A DNA stretch of 64,000 nucleotides from a virus. Numbering within the stretch: the first letter of the stretch is position 1; every line of letters begins with the position of its first letter. Below the pieces are notes generated by a model that saw only the letters and a program-made list of their open reading frames with translations, was not told where the DNA came from and ran no database searches. The stretch is taken from the IMG/VR virus record IMGVR_UViG_3300021376_000030, positions 20,920-84,919 of that record; one strand, written 5' to 3'. Of the stretch, positions 1 through 6,355 are shown piece by piece. The position numbers and the translations under genes were made by a program.

Positions 1-183
1 TTTAAACCTGATGGATATAGAAAAGATGGACATTTAGTATACATTGACTATAGATGTGCAAAAGAGTTAATAAAAAAACTAAACTCTCAGATTAGAGAAA
101 TTGAAGCTACTTATTACCCTGCAGAATTATACAATAGAATAAATAAGATTGTATATGAAGGAGCAGGGCTCCAGCGGCAATAA
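1..183 (+). CDS. C-terminal fragment of an unknown protein (cut by window start)
   Basis: An open frame runs from base 1 to a TAA at 181-183, giving 60 codons with no start inside the window. The peptide is charged and helical-looking (KELIKKLNSQIREIEATYY), with no motif I recognise. Its end overlaps the next ORF, as in compact phage operons. It is probably the tail of a gene that begins upstream. Confidence 0.55.
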   Translation, partial: FKPDGYRKDGHLVYIDYRCAKELIKKLNSQIREIEATYYPAELYNRINKIVYEGAGLQRQ

Positions 184-391
184 AAAACCTTATTATTCCT
201 TGCAAGCATTTTTTGATTTGTTAGGAAAAATGGATGGAAGCGGTATTAATAGTATAGCATATGATAACTTTAAAACAAACCGTGAAGTTATAAATTTTAA
301 TATGGATCTTTATGACAACTTTCACGGACGAGATGGGTGGAATTATAATCTTTTAACTGGCAAACTCGAACGATTAGATAATAATAAGTAA
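155..391 (+). CDS. Hypothetical protein, 78 aa
   Basis: This frame is open from TTG 149 or ATG 155 to TAA 389-391. I prefer ATG 155; ATG 231 is a shorter alternative. The start overlaps the end of the preceding frame by 29 bp. The product is polar and aromatic-rich (DNFHGRDGWNYN) with no membrane segment. The tRNA cluster begins 33 bp downstream. Function unknown. Confidence 0.5.
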   Translation: MKEQGSSGNKKPYYSLQAFFDLLGKMDGSGINSIAYDNFKTNREVINFNMDLYDNFHGRDGWNYNLLTGKLERLDNNK

Positions 392-424
392 TTGCACCTG
401 TAACACAGCTGAGAAGAGCAGGAC

Positions 425-501
425 GTGCCCGTAGCTCAATTGTCTAGAGCAGCGCTCTTCTAAAGCGCAGGTTGCAGGTTAGATTCCTGCCGGGCACGCC
501 A
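425..501 (+). tRNA. tRNA-Arg (anticodon TCT)
   Basis: The acceptor stem GTGCCCG (425-431) pairs with CGGGCAC (491-497), followed by G73 and an encoded CCA (499-501). The D stem is GCTC/GAGC, the anticodon stem GCGCT/AGCGC with loop CTTCTAA (anticodon TCT at 459-461), and the T stem GCAGG/CCTGC. The D loop has T where G19 is expected (443) and the T loop has A where C56 is expected (481), so a U19-A56 elbow pair may replace G19-C56. It reads AGA, a codon suited to an AT-rich genome. Confidence 0.93.
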
Positions 502-543
502 ATTAGAACTAGTTCTAGTTGGTTCAATCCATCCCTATTCAAT

Positions 544-615
544 GCCAGAGTAGCACAACGGAAGTGCGCCTCATTTGTAATGAGGGGGTTATCGGTTCAA
601 ATCCGATCTCTGGCT
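544..615 (+). tRNA. tRNA-Thr (anticodon TGT)
   Basis: Acceptor GCCAGAG (544-550) pairs with CTCTGGC (608-614), with T73. The D stem is GCAC/GTGC, the anticodon stem CCTCA/TGAGG with loop TTTGTAA, and the T stem ATCGG/CCGAT with loop TTCAAAT. All arms are regular. No CCA is encoded, unlike the Arg tRNA upstream, so the tail would be added by the host enzyme. Confidence 0.95.
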
Positions 616-619
616 CGTT

Positions 620-692
620 TGCCAGGTGGTGCAATTGGTAGCACAGCAGACTTTGGATCTGCGTGTTCTAGGTTCGAGTCCTAGCCTGGCAG
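620..692 (+). tRNA. tRNA-Gln (anticodon TTG)
   Basis: Acceptor TGCCAGG (620-626) pairs with CCTGGCA (685-691), followed by G73. The D stem is GTGC/GCAC, the anticodon stem GCAGA/TCTGC with loop CTTTGGA, and the T stem CTAGG/CCTAG with loop TTCGAGT. It starts only 4 nt after tRNA-Thr, so the two are surely co-transcribed. No CCA is encoded. Confidence 0.95.
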
Positions 693-729
693 ATTACGCT
701 TTTTATTATGTATTATTTAATGTATAGAA

Positions 730-737
730 CATAAATA
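730..737 (+). promoter_or_regulatory. T4-type late promoter-like motif CATAAATA
   Basis: CATAAATA lies 5 nt before the ATG at 743. There is no Shine-Dalgarno-like sequence between them. It belongs to a family of such motifs at a near-constant distance from start codons in this window. Confidence 0.45.
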
Positions 738-742
738 ATTAT

Positions 743-961
743 ATGCCTGTGACTGTTACAAAAGTAGATACTTTTCAAGCCAAACTGAATAGTGCGTTAT
801 TCAATCTAACTCAAGCTGATTCAACGACATATCCTGCTATTACATCTGTGAGGATTGAAGGACCAGATACATCAAACGCATTTCCCAATTCAACTTTTGA
901 GCCTTTGACAGCTTACTATATCTTTGATCAGTACGCAATAAGAACTAAAGCTGCTGTATAA
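743..961 (+). CDS. Hypothetical protein, 72 aa, possibly virion-associated
   Basis: ATG 743 follows a late-type CATAAATA motif by 5 nt. The soluble product is rich in Thr, Ser and Asn (ALFNLTQADSTTYPAI), with no Cys and no membrane segment. The late-type promoter suggests expression with the structural genes; that is inference. No family recognised. Confidence 0.6.
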   Translation: MPVTVTKVDTFQAKLNSALFNLTQADSTTYPAITSVRIEGPDTSNAFPNSTFEPLTAYYIFDQYAIRTKAAV

Positions 962-991
962 GCTAGTACAATACCGACTAAATAATGTTAT

Positions 992-1663
992 ATGAATATA
1001 GATGAACTATGGGCAAATAAACAAGCCGCAGATGGTCTATTAGCATTGATAATAGCATTTGTTACTGGTGTTTTAAGCCCCATAGTAGCTTCATGGGCAA
1101 GAGCAAAATTTACCAAACAAGATGTTAAAATAGATGAAGAAGAAACCGATGAAATTTTAAAAATGTTACACGCAAATGAACGAATTGATAGTAGGTTAGA
1201 AAGTTTTCGAGCTGAACATAATTTTGATAGAGTATGGATTGCTCAATTTCATAATGGCGGGTCCTTCTATCCTTCAGAAAGAGTATTAAACAAATTTCAA
1301 AAATTAAGCTTAACTTATGAAGCTTGTAAAAATGGAATATCCTCTGAATTAAGCACAGTACAAAATATACCAGTATCACTATTCACGGGTGTTTTAAGAA
1401 AAGTAAAAGAAGAAGGACATTTTGGAATAGATGACATTGATAAAGCATCTGATACCGGCATGTCATTAAAATCGTTTTGGATTGAAAGAGGGGTGCGAGG
1501 TTTTCATATTGCCGCAATTAAATGCTTAAACAAAAAATTGTTGGGTTTATTAATTGTGGATTGTGTAACTGATCCTTGCGAATTTAGTAAAGAAATAATA
1601 GATACATTAATTATTGAATCAAAAATTTTAGGCGGCTATTTAATAAAACAAGAAGTTGATTAA
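992..1663 (+). CDS. Membrane-anchored GAF-like protein, 223 aa
   Basis: Residues about 15-34 (ADGLLALIIAFVTGVLSPIV) form one membrane segment near the N-terminus. Next come an acidic linker and a globular region with the motif RVWIAQFHNGG, which I associate with GAF-like sensory domains found in phage and bacterial proteins. The end (LLGLLIVDCV) fits a GAF beta-strand. No catalytic output domain follows, so it may sense a ligand or dock a partner at the inner membrane. The upstream motif CTAAATAATG resembles the late motifs. The ligand is unknown. Confidence 0.6.
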   Translation: MNIDELWANKQAADGLLALIIAFVTGVLSPIVASWARAKFTKQDVKIDEEETDEILKMLHANERIDSRLESFRAEHNFDRVWIAQFHNGGSFYPSERVLNKFQKLSLTYEACKNGISSELSTVQNIPVSLFTGVLRKVKEEGHFGIDDIDKASDTGMSLKSFWIERGVRGFHIAAIKCLNKKLLGLLIVDCVTDPCEFSKEIIDTLIIESKILGGYLIKQEVD

Positions 1664-1673
1664 GAGCAATATT

Positions 1674-1853
1674 ATGTATAATAAATTTATGACTGATGAT
1701 GAGTATAAATCATTAGAAGTAGATGCTGCATCATTATACCTATTGAGACGACAGAAAGAAACACTTCATCAACGAGTTTCAGATTTTTTAAGAATAATCA
1801 TAATTTCTGTTCCTATTTTAATAACATTTATAATTTATTTAATTTTTAATTAA
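1674..1853 (+). CDS. Small single-pass membrane protein, 59 aa
   Basis: I chose ATG 1674 over the in-frame TTG 1656, which lies inside the previous gene. The N-terminal half is charged (TDDEYKSLEVDAASLYLLRRQK) only up to about residue 30. Residues about 40-58 are strongly hydrophobic (IIIISVPILITFIIYLIF) and end at the C-terminus, giving a tail-anchored topology. The gene is 10 bp after the GAF-like membrane protein, so the two may act together at the membrane. Function unknown. Confidence 0.6.
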   Translation: MYNKFMTDDEYKSLEVDAASLYLLRRQKETLHQRVSDFLRIIIISVPILITFIIYLIFN

Positions 1854-1854
1854 T

Positions 1855-2133
1855 GTGCGTGTTATATTGCGGCTTAAGATAGAGGAAAAGTATCATACCA
1901 GTAAATACCGGTCTGAGACTCAGCATTTAATTGTAGAGACTGTTATGATGGCCATCGATAAATTTAGTCTTGTGGATGATTTTTTTGAAATGATTGTTGT
2001 GACTAAAGATGATTATGTTACTAAATGTTATTTAAAAATGTCAGAAGAAATTTACGAGTATTTTTTGGATTCTTACGGGGGTAAAAAATATCTGGAAAGA
2101 GATTACCAAGTTATTTTTTTAAAAACCGCTTGA
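1855..2133 (+). CDS. Hypothetical protein, 92 aa
   Basis: The frame starts at GTG 1855, one base after the TAA of the previous gene; the overlapping ATG at 1853 stops after nine codons. The product is soluble and mixed alpha/beta in pattern, with the block LVDDFFEMIVVTKDDYVTKC and a Lys/Tyr-rich end. No cysteine pairs, nucleotide-binding motif or membrane segment are visible. Function unknown. Confidence 0.55.
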   Translation: MRVILRLKIEEKYHTSKYRSETQHLIVETVMMAIDKFSLVDDFFEMIVVTKDDYVTKCYLKMSEEIYEYFLDSYGGKKYLERDYQVIFLKTA

Positions 2134-2163
2134 TATTTTATAATTTTCATTTATTTTAAATGT

Positions 2164-2319
2164 ATGCATAACTTTTTAATCAATGTATTTTTTGTTGGTT
2201 GGATTGTTATTCTAGTTGGCTATGTATATTACAATTTTGCTTTCTATCTTACTCGACGTAAGAAGAATGGTGGAGGTGGCCCACGTTCGCGTGGACGCCC
2301 TGCTACTATAAACAAGTGA
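2164..2319 (+). CDS. Small membrane peptide with Gly/Arg tail, 51 aa
   Basis: ATG 2164 to TGA 2317-2319 encodes 51 residues. Residues about 4-27 are one hydrophobic membrane segment, followed by a basic tail containing RRKKNGGGGPRSRGRPA. The tail has a GRP-like run reminiscent of AT-hook or nucleic-acid-binding tails, but it could simply be a positive-inside topology signal. It lies between another small ORF and a tRNA, a usual site for phage host-takeover peptides. Function unknown. Confidence 0.5.
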   Translation: MHNFLINVFFVGWIVILVGYVYYNFAFYLTRRKKNGGGGPRSRGRPATINK

Positions 2320-2347
2320 GGTTTAGGGTGACCCTCTTAAGTAAAAA

Positions 2348-2381
2348 CCCTATATTTTTTCGAATACGATAGGGGGCTTTT
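2348..2381 (+). terminator. Weak hairpin terminator candidate before a tRNA
   Basis: CCCTAT (2348-2353) can pair with ATAGGG (2369-2374) across a 15-nt AT-rich loop, followed by GGCTTTT. The stem is only 6 bp and the T-run is short. It could also be a processing or spacer hairpin for the tRNA that begins at 2382. Confidence 0.3.
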
Positions 2382-2472
2382 GCCTCCGTCGTCTAACTGG
2401 TTAAGACCCACGACTTATACTCGTGAAGCTCTAGATTTGGGCGCAATGTAGGTTCGAATCCTACCGGAGGTA
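2382..2472 (+). tRNA. tRNA with long variable arm and anticodon TAT (unusual)
   Basis: The acceptor GCCTCCG (2382-2388) pairs with CGGAGGT (2465-2471) with a G-T closing pair, then A73. The D stem is GTCT/AGAC with GG in the loop, the anticodon stem CACGA/TCGTG with loop CTTATAC (anticodon TAT at 2416-2418), and the T stem GTAGG/CCTAC. Between them is a 22-nt variable region that can form GCTC/GGGC. Long variable arms normally mark Leu, Ser and bacterial Tyr tRNAs, but TAT would read the Ile codon ATA. The structure is clear; the amino acid it carries is not. Confidence 0.85.
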
Positions 2473-2514
2473 GAAAAACCTTGCAAATAACAATAATTCT
2501 ATTATTATAATTTT

Positions 2515-2664
2515 ATGGCTGGCAAAGGATCAAAACCGCGTAGTTGTTTTAGTAAGAAATTTAAAGATAATTTTGACGCAATTGAGAACTGGGCTTCCAA
2601 AGAAAATAAAGAGATCAGAAATTATACCGTTAAAAAAGGTAAAAAAATTTACAAATACCCCTGA
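2515..2664 (+). CDS. Small basic protein, 49 aa
   Basis: ATG 2515 to TGA 2662-2664. The N-terminal pattern MAGKGSKPRSCFSKKFKDNF resembles a short family (GKGxKPR...F) that I recall in phages and bacteria without known function. It is lysine-rich and soluble. It sits between two tRNA genes, 42 bp after one and 1 bp before the other, and is read with them. Function unknown. Confidence 0.55.
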   Translation: MAGKGSKPRSCFSKKFKDNFDAIENWASKENKEIRNYTVKKGKKIYKYP

Positions 2665-2665
2665 T

Positions 2666-2738
2666 GGCCCAGTATTCCAATGGCAGAGAAAAACGACTTA
2701 AAATCGTTCAAGTGTCAGTTCGAGTCTGACTTGGGCCA
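2666..2738 (+). tRNA. tRNA-Leu (anticodon TAA) with short variable loop
   Basis: Acceptor GGCCCAG (2666-2672) pairs with TTGGGCC (2731-2737), then A73. The anticodon stem is AACGA/TCGTT with loop CTTAAAA (TAA at 2699-2701), and the T stem is GTCAG/CTGAC with loop TTCGAGT. The D stem has three good pairs and a C-A mismatch. The variable region is only 5 nt (CAAGT), although bacterial Leu tRNAs normally have a long variable arm. The next ORF begins 3 nt downstream. Confidence 0.85.
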
Positions 2739-2741
2739 CAT

Positions 2742-3032
2742 ATGAACTCAGATAAATTATTTGAGCAGTTGGAAATTTTGGATAATTATTATCGGTGGTC
2801 TGTAAAAGAATTAGATAAAATAATAAAGAAGTACATAAAGATAGAGGAAAACCCTGAGTTTGATATATCTAAAGAAGATAAGCTAGATGCATTGGTGAAT
2901 CAATTTAATGAACTAGACCGAAGACATAAAGCTAATGAAGCTGTTTTTAGGAAGCTTATATTAGAGTCTAGGCAATATTTTTTAGACAAATATAATTTAG
3001 ATATATTGAAAATAGTTAATAAACATTTATAA
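2742..3032 (+). CDS. Hypothetical protein, 96 aa, helical
   Basis: ATG 2742 is 3 nt after tRNA-Leu, so tRNA processing would leave it almost leaderless. The product is charged and predicted helical throughout (KELDKIIKKYIKIEENPEFD; LDALVNQFNELDRRHKANE), with coiled-coil-like heptads and no Cys. It looks like a small soluble helical-bundle protein. No family recognised. Confidence 0.6.
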   Translation: MNSDKLFEQLEILDNYYRWSVKELDKIIKKYIKIEENPEFDISKEDKLDALVNQFNELDRRHKANEAVFRKLILESRQYFLDKYNLDILKIVNKHL

Positions 3033-3039
3033 TAAACAA

Positions 3040-3222
3040 ATGAGGAAGCTTACCAGGAAACAAATTCGGAAGCTTAAAAAAGAAGGCAGACTTCGTGATG
3101 AGATAGAAATTTGGGTTGACCGTCACAATCATAAGTTAGAGTTGCTTCGTACGTGCGCAAGCTTGATTGCGGCCATTAGTTCAGCATTAGTGTTGTTTAA
3201 AGTAGTATTGCATTGGTTTTAA
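3040..3222 (+). CDS. Small tail-anchored membrane protein, 60 aa
   Basis: The N-terminus is very basic (MRKLTRKQIRKLKKEGRLRD). The last 25 residues form one hydrophobic segment (ASLIAAISSALVLFKVVLHW). It would sit in the inner membrane with its basic end in the cytoplasm. It shares its stop with the next start (TAATG), so translation is coupled to the deaminase-like gene. Function unknown; size and topology would also fit a lysis or exclusion peptide, without direct evidence. Confidence 0.6.
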   Translation: MRKLTRKQIRKLKKEGRLRDEIEIWVDRHNHKLELLRTCASLIAAISSALVLFKVVLHWF

Positions 3223-3623
3223 TGAAAGTTTTTGATCGTATTAAAGAGGTGAGTCTGGCCCTCTTACAAGAGCACCCTGCCTGTCATAGATGCAGGCATT
3301 TTAGTTTTATTTTAGATGGATCACATATACTAAAAATTGGTTATAATAGAAGAAAAACCCACCCTAAAAATCTTTTATATGCATATAAAAATCGCAGGGG
3401 AGAGTTCATGGCCGATCAAATTGGTATTCACAGTGAAATGGACGCAGTAATTAAATTGGGCTATACTGATTGTTCGGGGCTAACATTGGTAAACACAAGA
3501 ATTAACAGAAACAATGTGTTTGATATGAGTAAGCCATGTAATGGTTGTTTAGATATGCTTAGAAAATTAAACTTTAGTAAAGTATTTTATATTGACAATA
3601 GCAAGCAGTTTAGACAGCTTTAA
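3222..3623 (+). CDS. Cytidine/deoxycytidylate deaminase-like protein, 133 aa
   Basis: I use ATG 3222, which overlaps the previous TAA; the TTG at 3213 is unlikely. The zinc-deaminase signature is present: H70-S-E72 (IHSEMDA) and P105-C-x-x-C109 (KPCNGC). This predicts a zinc-dependent base deaminase fold. The substrate is unclear; it is short and lacks the region a true dCMP deaminase uses for regulation. An extra CHRC pair near residue 21 could bind metal. A second deaminase lies at 20756. Its 3' end overlaps the converging gene by 4 bp. Confidence 0.7.
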   Translation: MKVFDRIKEVSLALLQEHPACHRCRHFSFILDGSHILKIGYNRRKTHPKNLLYAYKNRRGEFMADQIGIHSEMDAVIKLGYTDCSGLTLVNTRINRNNVFDMSKPCNGCLDMLRKLNFSKVFYIDNSKQFRQL

Positions 3624-4282
3624 TCTTCTGGAAGCGGTAACCCTGGGGGAAGACTTGGTACATTTACCGGAAAAGGTATTTTCCAGTGATCTACATTTGC
3701 ATAGACTGTAGGTATCGTTTTTAACCAGTCACTATGTTTTTTGAGTTTAGTTGTTTCTTCCTCAGAAAAATATTCAGGAAACTTAGAAAGATATTTATCA
3801 ATAGTATTTGCGAAGCTTAAAAAACCGTTCAAGGTTGTTTCTCTAGTATTTGCATGTATTCTGTAGGGAAATGAAGCGCTTATCTTATTAGTTTCATGAT
3901 CAAATTTTATTCCAGGAAACGTAATTACAAGACCTATAACCCCTGTACCTTTACTATAAGTAAACGTATATTTTCCTCCCGGGACATCTTCTTCAAAATC
4001 CGGCACATCTTCATTTGTATAATCACCCGTTACAGATGCAGCACCTACAAGATTATCTAATGCATCAACAACTATAAATGCGTGCCCTGGTATTCTACAT
4101 TCTTTAGGTACTACAGGCTTTATATCCGTTTTGTCAACAACCCCGTTTATGGTACCGTCTTCTAATGTTACATCAAGTGTTAGAAATCTATTTCCTGTAT
4201 AAATACAATTTACAGTATTATTTTTTAAGGTAGTTGTCTTATAAGGTTCGTCTGGCAAAATAAATGTAAATGGCTTATTCAT
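3620..4282 (-). CDS. Hypothetical virion-type protein, 220 aa
   Basis: This is the last gene of the minus-strand structural operon. The first two thirds look beta-rich (TVNCIYTGNRFLTLDVTLED; GKYTFTYSKGTGVIGLVITF). The C-terminal third is helical, ending in a Pro-rich tail (PSLPPGLPLPED). It has only two Cys, unlike the three Cys-rich genes beside it. An ATAAATA motif lies 4 nt before its start. I infer a minor structural or fibre-associated role from its position only. Confidence 0.6.
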   Translation of the reverse strand: MNKPFTFILPDEPYKTTTLKNNTVNCIYTGNRFLTLDVTLEDGTINGVVDKTDIKPVVPKECRIPGHAFIVVDALDNLVGAASVTGDYTNEDVPDFEEDVPGGKYTFTYSKGTGVIGLVITFPGIKFDHETNKISASFPYRIHANTRETTLNGFLSFANTIDKYLSKFPEYFSEEETTKLKKHSDWLKTIPTVYANVDHWKIPFPVNVPSLPPGLPLPED

Positions 4283-4286
4283 ATTT

Positions 4287-4293
4287 TATTTAT
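4287..4293 (-). promoter_or_regulatory. Late promoter-like motif ATAAATA (minus strand)
   Basis: On the minus strand ATAAATA ends 4 nt before the start codon at 4282-4280. It overlaps the stop of the upstream Cys-rich gene, so it could give a separate late transcript of the final gene of the operon. Confidence 0.4.
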
Positions 4294-5327
4294 TGTTGAA
4301 AAAAGCAAGAGTCACAACATATAAATTTTATTCTGACAGCACCTAACCCTCCTCTATAGCCGCCACTTCTTACATTTACACAACTACTATGTGCGGGGCC
4401 AGCAAATCCATAAGGAACGTAGGGTAAACAACCGTTTGTTTCATAACACCCACACATTGTTGCACCACTCCAACATTGAAACGGTGCCCAGCCATAAGTT
4501 GGAAATCTAGAAGCAGCTTGAATTGCATAAAGATAGTTATTAAGACCTTGACCTGACCAATTCGCACCCCCATCAGTGCCATTACCGTGTTTATAATGTA
4601 TAACTGCGGGATCTTCAGATATAGTACCTGCAGGAGCCCATACATGCATTTGTGAGTAACATGCAACAAAATATAACGCATCACAATGCATAAAGTTTGT
4701 ACAAGAGAAACACCCTATACAATTTACATCACCTCCATACGCACATGCAGGCGCCCTACATTGTGCACAAGGTCCTCCTACGTTGCCAGTATTACAAATA
4801 ACACCGCACCCCTCGCCATGTGAAGCAAATTGAGACCCAGGAAATCCTATGCTCAAAAAACAACAAAACGGAGTATAAGAAGCCGTGTTACACAGGCTTG
4901 TTCCTCCTATACCGCCTTCCGCACACATACACCCGTTTGTGTTTCCGCAACAATCGCATGCGCCGGTCCAGCATATTCCGGTTGGTTCTCCTCTTCCTCT
5001 TACATAAAAATCTCCAGAATCATTATTAGCGCATGATAGACCGGGTGAGCCGTTTACAAAAGAATTAGGATATACACAAATAGTTTTTTTAGAATACGCT
5101 CCAGGATTGCCTGGTATTCCACCTCCACAGCAACACATACGAGCACCAGATCCACCAGAACCCCATATTTCTATTAAAGCGTTCCCACACCCTGGAGACG
5201 GCCAATAAAATCCGCAAGTTAATCCAACCTGGGTTGAAGGGGCAAAAGTCCAAATTCTTCCTCTATCTAAATTGTCTTCTCTCGGAACAACCTGTCTACG
5301 TGTTAGTAATGTGGTTAATGATGCCAT
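4290..5327 (-). CDS. Cysteine-rich, Gly-rich structural protein, 345 aa (copy 3)
   Basis: I count 34 Cys in 345 residues (about 10%). The N-terminus MASLTTLLTRRQVVPREDNL is nearly shared with the next copy. It then has an IEIWGSGGSGARMCCCGGG block followed by GAYSKKT, matching the layout of glycine-rich tail-tip domains (VWGAGG...GGGGAYAKKT) with many glycines replaced by Cys. The end RGGLGAVRIKF is also shared. It is likely an extracellular virion protein, perhaps disulfide- or metal-stabilised. Its start overlaps the stop of the preceding copy (TAATG). Confidence 0.75.
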   Translation of the reverse strand: MASLTTLLTRRQVVPREDNLDRGRIWTFAPSTQVGLTCGFYWPSPGCGNALIEIWGSGGSGARMCCCGGGIPGNPGAYSKKTICVYPNSFVNGSPGLSCANNDSGDFYVRGRGEPTGICWTGACDCCGNTNGCMCAEGGIGGTSLCNTASYTPFCCFLSIGFPGSQFASHGEGCGVICNTGNVGGPCAQCRAPACAYGGDVNCIGCFSCTNFMHCDALYFVACYSQMHVWAPAGTISEDPAVIHYKHGNGTDGGANWSGQGLNNYLYAIQAASRFPTYGWAPFQCWSGATMCGCYETNGCLPYVPYGFAGPAHSSCVNVRSGGYRGGLGAVRIKFICCDSCFFQQ

Positions 5328-6355
5328 TATGATAATAAATATGGGAAATAGGTAAATTTTGCTGCTCCCAATCCTCCTCTCACTGCATGATCTCTAACAC
5401 CGGCGCAAGGAAATCCAGAAAGACCGCCCCACGCTATAGGTAGAGTTTGCTGACATTGTGTTTCTTCTCTACAACCATAAAACAAACATGCCCAACAATA
5501 TGCATAAGGTATTCCTCTTCCGGGAAATCTTGTTAAACCATTTATTGCATGAATCATAGGTATAACTCCTTGACCGGACCAATATGAATGACCATTAGTA
5601 TTTTCAGATGTTACTGCAATAGTTCCGCCCGGCTTAGACGAATAAAGACCGGGCGGTATGCCCATATGATTGATGAAATAACATGTATTACATTCGGCTT
5701 GACATCCAAAAAAAGCAGTGCACGAAACAGAGCTTCTTATTCCTATATCATTTTCACAATTACACACGCTTACATATGCATTTCCATGATTTGATTCAGG
5801 ATAAGTAGAGCTAATATTACACACTATACCACAGTTTAACCAACAACAACAAAAACAACACGACGGTGTATTACACCAATCTGAGGCTCTAAAACAGCAA
5901 TAAACACTACCTCCAGTTAAACAAAATGCTGTACCTCCTAACCCCCCTTGTGCACAAGTACAGCCACAATATGTGCTTCCATCACAATTTAATGCACCAG
6001 ACCAATACCAGCAAGTTGCTTCACTACAGCCTTTAAAACAAACATTATCACAATGACAACCATGGCCTATATTACCACAAAATGTGGTTGATGGGTTAAC
6101 TCTTAAATGTACTTTTGCATATGCTCCTGAATTACCAGCAACTCCACCGCCACAACAACACATTTTTGCACCAGATCCGCCTGCACCCCACGATTCAAAT
6201 ATTACTGTACCGCAACCTGGTGGATTATAGCACCACGCATAAGGTATATCATAAAACTCTGTACCTGGGCAAAAAACTTGAACCTGACCTCTTTCTAGAT
6301 TATCCTCGTTAGGCACAACTTGTCTACGCGTTAATAATGTAGTTAAGGAAGCCAT
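5327..6355 (-). CDS. Cysteine-rich, Gly-rich structural protein, 342 aa (copy 2)
   Basis: It has 38 Cys in 342 residues, the highest of the three. The N-terminus MASLTTLLTRRQVVPNEDNL matches copy 3 almost exactly. The conserved blocks are ESWGAGGSGAKMCCCGGG, GGLGGTAFC and, near the end, RGGLGAAKFTYF. Clusters such as CCFCCCW are extreme for a phage protein. Start and stop overlap the neighbours by one base, so the three copies are translationally coupled, which fits expression in fixed proportion. Confidence 0.75.
   Translation of the reverse strand: MASLTTLLTRRQVVPNEDNLERGQVQVFCPGTEFYDIPYAWCYNPPGCGTVIFESWGAGGSGAKMCCCGGGVAGNSGAYAKVHLRVNPSTTFCGNIGHGCHCDNVCFKGCSEATCWYWSGALNCDGSTYCGCTCAQGGLGGTAFCLTGGSVYCCFRASDWCNTPSCCFCCCWLNCGIVCNISSTYPESNHGNAYVSVCNCENDIGIRSSVSCTAFFGCQAECNTCYFINHMGIPPGLYSSKPGGTIAVTSENTNGHSYWSGQGVIPMIHAINGLTRFPGRGIPYAYCWACLFYGCREETQCQQTLPIAWGGLSGFPCAGVRDHAVRGGLGAAKFTYFPYLLS

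Noticed and set aside
472-684. 70-aa ORF across the tRNA cluster
   Set aside because: It runs through tRNA-Thr and tRNA-Gln and has no promoter or conserved pattern; the tRNAs explain the sequence.
2382-2472. Reassignment of ATA from Ile to Leu or Ser
   Set aside because: ATA is used at the near-invariant Ile of the GMP reductase active-site loop (52906-52908), so a full reassignment is unlikely; the odd tRNA remains of interest.
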